A DNA stretch of 8,824 nucleotides from Bacteroides ovatus. GTDB taxonomy: Bacteria; Bacteroidota; Bacteroidia; Bacteroidales; Bacteroidaceae. Below the pieces are notes generated by a model. It saw nothing but the letters and a program-made list of their open reading frames with translations, was not told where the DNA came from and did not search any database. How positions within the stretch are numbered: position 1 is the first letter of the stretch; every line of letters starts with the position of its first letter. The DNA is taken from the NCBI GenBank assembly GCA_030844565.1, contig JAUUNK010000217.1, forward strand, positions 1 through 8,824, given 5' to 3'. This document shows positions 5,629-8,824 of the stretch, piece after piece. A program made the position numbers and the translations under genes.

Positions 5629-8600
5629 TCACAGTTTACTTATACGTACATGCAACGTATGCGGTTTTTTCTCAATAGCATATTTTTTCAGGACACCGGG
5701 ACCGCAACTACTGTTTCCCAGTCCAAGCACGGCGGCATCGAGGTTGAGATAGACTTCCGGACGCGGCTTTAAATCGCAATCATGAGTCGTTTTATATAAA
5801 TCGTGCGCCGAGTAGTGCAAAGCGGAAGCAGAAAAGACCTTCTCCACAGCATCCACACGTATCCCTTTATGATGGCTGTCGGTCAGGGTCAGATAGTGCA
5901 CTTCTTCCTTGTTGCCGCTGTCTTGCGGGCGGGGATAGTGTACATATTGCTCTGCCACTGTTCCTTTCCACAATCCGATGGCAGCCGATGTCTTCCGGTC
6001 GGGATAGCTCTCCTGCGGGCCTCTGCCATACCAGGTAAATGTGTTGTATTCAGGAGAAAGACAGAATGCAATTCCCAGACGAGGCAGCTCGGGGAGCGTC
6101 CCTTGCGGCACAAAGGTGGTCTGTAAATCTATGGTCCCGTCTGCAAGAATAGTATAAACATAGTGGGCAGTCACCCTACCCTCTTTATATATATAGTTTG
6201 TTTGAACACGCACCATTATCGCTCCGTCCTCCCGCGTTTCATGCCTGAAAGATTTCAGGCTAATCTGTGGGGTGTCCATCTTATGAAGGCTCCAGTCCTT
6301 AGCCAGCCAATTTCCAAAGCTCTTATCATTATCTGTCGGCGCCCGGAAAGCCTGTACCAAAGGCTGCACATACGCATATTCCGACGACGCCAGCATTTCT
6401 TTCCCGTTATAAACCAGTGAAGTGAGGCTTCCCGTCACTGTCTTTTTCCATTGGATGGAAAAGCCTTTTCCGCTAACGGAGAATGATTTATCATCTTCCT
6501 GTATTTGCAGGTTTCCTTTATTTACAATCTCAGCCGACAGCAAATTCCCCTCATTCAGGCAGAATTGCTCCCAAGCCACCTCGTGTCCCGCCTGTGCCCA
6601 AAGCGCATCTTCTTTAAGAACAATACTGACCTTTAGCCGGCAATCGGAACCTGCCTTGCGCAAACTGCCGGACAAAGAACGGAAAACAGGCAAAGCAACC
6701 GTCCCCGTCTCTCCAGGTTCTAGCCTGGGCAACACAATTTCCCCCTGTTCCTTCTGCCTGCCATCCACCGACAACGTCCACAAACAACGATACCCATCCA
6801 TTCCAATATGATGATTCCGATTCACCACTCTCAACTCTCCACTCTCCACTCTCAACTCCACCGGAGCGTACACCTTCTTCACCTCCCAATACTTGGGAGT
6901 AGTCTCGCGGTCGCTCATCAACACGCCGTTAAAGCAGAAAGCTTTCAGATTGGGTTTGTCGCCGAAGTCACCACCGTATGCCACCATGGTGCGTCCATCG
7001 GGCAACTTCTTATAAATTCCCTGGTCCACCCAGTCCCAGATAAATCCTCCCAACATGCGGGGATGGCTGTATATTTCTTCCCAATATTCCTTGAAATTTC
7101 CCAACGCATTTCCCATGCAATGGGCATATTCGCTTGTCATCACAGGACGGTTGTCATTGGTGCGTTCCGCTATTTCGAGCAAACGTTCCCACCGGGCGTT
7201 TTCCGCGCGTTCCTTATCTTCTCCCTCTTCGATGCCGGGATTCAAGTATTCCTGTTTCACACGGGTATAGAAACGACTGATAACATCTACTGTCTTCGGG
7301 TCGGGATTGCCGTCTACTCCCTGTGCCCCTTCATAGTGCACGGGGCGGGTGGGGTCGAAATCGTGCAGCCACGCCGAAATAGCGGCAAAGTTAGGACCGT
7401 AACCGCTCTCGTTTCCCATGCTCCACATTACTACACACGGATGATTCTTATCGCGTTCCGCCATGCGGACGGCACGGTCCAGAAAAGCGGCGTGCCAATC
7501 GGGAGTGCTTGCCAACGTACCGCGCAATCCATGTTCCTCGATGTCCGCCTCGTCCATGACATAAAGCCCCAAGCTATCGCAGAGTTCGTACCAACGGCTT
7601 ACATTGGGATAGTGGCTGGTGCGGACCGCATTCACATTGGCTTGTTTCATTAAAAGAATATCCTGAAGCATCCGTTCTTCGGTCATGACACGTGCCGTAC
7701 GAGGGTCATGTTCATGTCTGTTCACACCGCGGAAACGTACCGGATTGCCATTCACTAAAAAACGCCCCTCTTTTATTTCTATAGAGCGGAACCCTACCGG
7801 TTGCTCCACCTGCTCTATCGTTTTACCCTCTTCATCCTGCAATTGCAATTGCAGTTTATATAGATAAGGAGTCTCCGCCGTCCATCTCTCGGGCGACGAT
7901 ACCACTGCGCTCAAACGTCCCATTTTGCGAGGTCCCCGCTGAGGATACCATTCATTCATCCGGCCTGCTTTATGCTCCAGGTCGAGAATCTCTTCCACAT
8001 CTCCCTTAAGTGTGAGAATTTCCTTTCCGCCAGCATCTTTCAGCACAGCCTTCACCTGATAACCTTTACCCGTTGCCCCTCCGTACACACTGAATTGAGG
8101 ATCTATCTGCAAAAGGAAATCTTTATAGTCCGCTGATGCCGCAAGCGTACGCACGGCATAATCGCGAATACGGACATCCGGAGTATGCACCAGATGGACG
8201 CTGCGATGAATCCCGCCAAATCGCCAAAAATCCTGATCTTCCAGATAGGACCCGTCGCTATATCGGTACACCTCCACGGAGAGTTGGTTTTCTCCCGGTT
8301 TCAGATAAGAAGTGACATTAAACTCACTCGGTTCCATACTTCCCTGGCTATACCCTACTCTCTCACCATTTATCCAGACATAGAAAGCACTCATTGCCCC
8401 CTCGAAACGGAGGAAAGTCTGCCCTTTCGTCTCCCATCCGGCAGGCAGGGTAAAACTATGCCGATACTGTCCCACCGGATTGCGCTCCTTATAAGTAGTA
8501 TATCCGGCTTTCGGCTCTCCCATCACCCGGGGAGGATCTATCTTGAACGGATAGCCTGCCGAGACATAAATCGGCGTACCATATCCGTTATTCTCCCAAT

Positions 8601-8824
8601 TGGCAGGTACGGGGAAAGCAACCCACTCCTTATCGTCAAAATCCATCCGGTAGAAATCCGGGATTCTCTGGTCGGGAACAGGGGTCCAACGAAACTTCCA
8701 CATCCCGTCCAAACACAGGGAACAATCGCCCTTTTGTACGGAAAAAGGTGTAAATGCGGCACGTGCCGGCTCACGGTTGATTTGAAGAACATGATGATTC
8801 TCCCAATCATGCGTCGATTGGGCT
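5629..8824 (-). CDS. LacZ-type family 2 beta-galactosidase, N-terminus beyond the window
   Basis: At least 1064 residues are visible and the frame stays open to the right edge. A TTG at 8710-8712 could be mistaken for a start, but the upstream codons continue a classic LacZ N-terminus (THDWENHHVLQINREPARA, then PF and 'LDGMWKFRW'). The true start, and any signal peptide, therefore lie outside the window. The enzyme hydrolyses terminal beta-D-galactosides. In visible numbering, the sugar-binding domain ends around 'FWRFGGIHR' (199-207). The TIM barrel carries the acid/base Glu in MGNESGYG (E472, codon 7408-7410) and the nucleophile Glu in TSEYAHCMGN (E565, codon 7129-7131), close to the E. coli LacZ spacing. 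The C-terminal small domain contains 'WYGRGPQESYPDR' (around 5997-6033) and 'RPQDSGNKEEV'. All domains are intact. A 21-base-period repeat lies within the gene at 6825-6858. It is probably the first gene of a two-GH2 operon. Periplasmic location is inferred from its secreted neighbour. Confidence 0.93.
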   Translation of the reverse strand, partial: AQSTHDWENHHVLQINREPARAAFTPFSVQKGDCSLCLDGMWKFRWTPVPDQRIPDFYRMDFDDKEWVAFPVPANWENNGYGTPIYVSAGYPFKIDPPRVMGEPKAGYTTYKERNPVGQYRHSFTLPAGWETKGQTFLRFEGAMSAFYVWINGERVGYSQGSMEPSEFNVTSYLKPGENQLSVEVYRYSDGSYLEDQDFWRFGGIHRSVHLVHTPDVRIRDYAVRTLAASADYKDFLLQIDPQFSVYGGATGKGYQVKAVLKDAGGKEILTLKGDVEEILDLEHKAGRMNEWYPQRGPRKMGRLSAVVSSPERWTAETPYLYKLQLQLQDEEGKTIEQVEQPVGFRSIEIKEGRFLVNGNPVRFRGVNRHEHDPRTARVMTEERMLQDILLMKQANVNAVRTSHYPNVSRWYELCDSLGLYVMDEADIEEHGLRGTLASTPDWHAAFLDRAVRMAERDKNHPCVVMWSMGNESGYGPNFAAISAWLHDFDPTRPVHYEGAQGVDGNPDPKTVDVISRFYTRVKQEYLNPGIEEGEDKERAENARWERLLEIAERTNDNRPVMTSEYAHCMGNALGNFKEYWEEIYSHPRMLGGFIWDWVDQGIYKKLPDGRTMVAYGGDFGDKPNLKAFCFNGVLMSDRETTPKYWEVKKVYAPVELRVESGELRVVNRNHHIGMDGYRCLWTLSVDGRQKEQGEIVLPRLEPGETGTVALPVFRSLSGSLRKAGSDCRLKVSIVLKEDALWAQAGHEVAWEQFCLNEGNLLSAEIVNKGNLQIQEDDKSFSVSGKGFSIQWKKTVTGSLTSLVYNGKEMLASSEYAYVQPLVQAFRAPTDNDKSFGNWLAKDWSLHKMDTPQISLKSFRHETREDGAIMVRVQTNYIYKEGRVTAHYVYTILADGTIDLQTTFVPQGTLPELPRLGIAFCLSPEYNTFTWYGRGPQESYPDRKTSAAIGLWKGTVAEQYVHYPRPQDSGNKEEVHYLTLTDSHHKGIRVDAVEKVFSASALHYSAHDLYKTTHDCDLKPRPEVYLNLDAAVLGLGNSSCGPGVLKKYAIEKKPHTLHVRISKL
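6825..6858. repeat. Two-copy direct repeat, 21-base period, inside the beta-galactosidase gene
   Basis: CCACTCTCAACTC occurs perfectly at 6825-6837 and at 6846-6858, with the related TCCACTCT between. The period of 21 bases equals seven codons, so the repeat keeps the reading frame and encodes VELRVESGELRVV on the minus strand. It sits in the linker between the TIM barrel and the next beta-sandwich, where sequence variation is tolerated. Confidence 0.75.

Noticed and set aside
6808..7653. A 281-codon plus-strand open frame opposite the beta-galactosidase gene
   Set aside because: It is antisense to the catalytic TIM barrel, with no recognisable domain or ribosome binding site. It is a shadow frame.
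8710..8712. Start of the beta-galactosidase at the TTG at 8710-8712
   Set aside because: Codons upstream to the window edge encode the typical LacZ N-terminus (DWEN, INREPARA), so the gene is cut by the window and this is an internal leucine codon.
1..8824. CRISPR array, tRNA or rRNA gene, or insertion sequence
   Set aside because: I saw no regularly spaced repeats, no cloverleaf-like segment with a TTCRANY-type loop, no transposase reading frame and no terminal inverted repeats flanking a gene.

Overview
The window looks like chromosomal DNA from a gut Bacteroidetes bacterium, most likely Bacteroides or a close relative. The signs are three plus-strand promoters of the Bacteroidetes type (TTTG-like box, 19-20 bases, then TAnnTTTG), glycoside hydrolase genes with A-rich leaders and no Shine-Dalgarno sequence, and a DUF3791/DUF3990 gene pair of a kind common in gut anaerobes. 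The genus is an inference.

Left part (1-2734, plus strand, visibly AT-richer): a possible remnant of a helix-turn-helix regulator (124-363) is followed by a strong hairpin terminator (395-426). A canonical promoter (470-500) then drives a protein with two different GNAT acetyltransferase domains (522-1562), whose first ~24 residues look borrowed from a nucleotidyltransferase. A second promoter (1574-1605) drives a two-gene module: a small DUF3791 protein (1653-1931) and, overlapping it by 7 bases, a DUF3990 protein with ADP-ribosyltransferase-like motifs (1925-2653). The DUF3990 protein carries what reads as a second DUF3791-like domain at its C-terminus. Both genes have identical, strong Shine-Dalgarno sequences at identical spacing. 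A hairpin terminator (2696-2734) closes the module.

Right part (2733-8824, minus strand, GC-richer): two large family 2 glycoside hydrolases lie head to tail, 46 bases apart, and probably form an operon read from right to left. The upstream one (5629-8824) is a LacZ-type beta-galactosidase whose N-terminus runs off the window. The downstream one (2733-5582) is a complete, signal-peptide-bearing GH2 enzyme with a different active-site neighbourhood. Together they fit a periplasmic polysaccharide or oligosaccharide degradation cluster, but no SusC/SusD-like genes or regulator are in view, so the substrate is not known.

The most interesting part is the DUF3791-DUF3990(-DUF3791) module, an uncharacterised, possibly toxin-antitoxin-like or effector system. 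Next are the chimeric start of the GNAT protein and a short in-frame 21-base-period repeat inside the beta-galactosidase gene.
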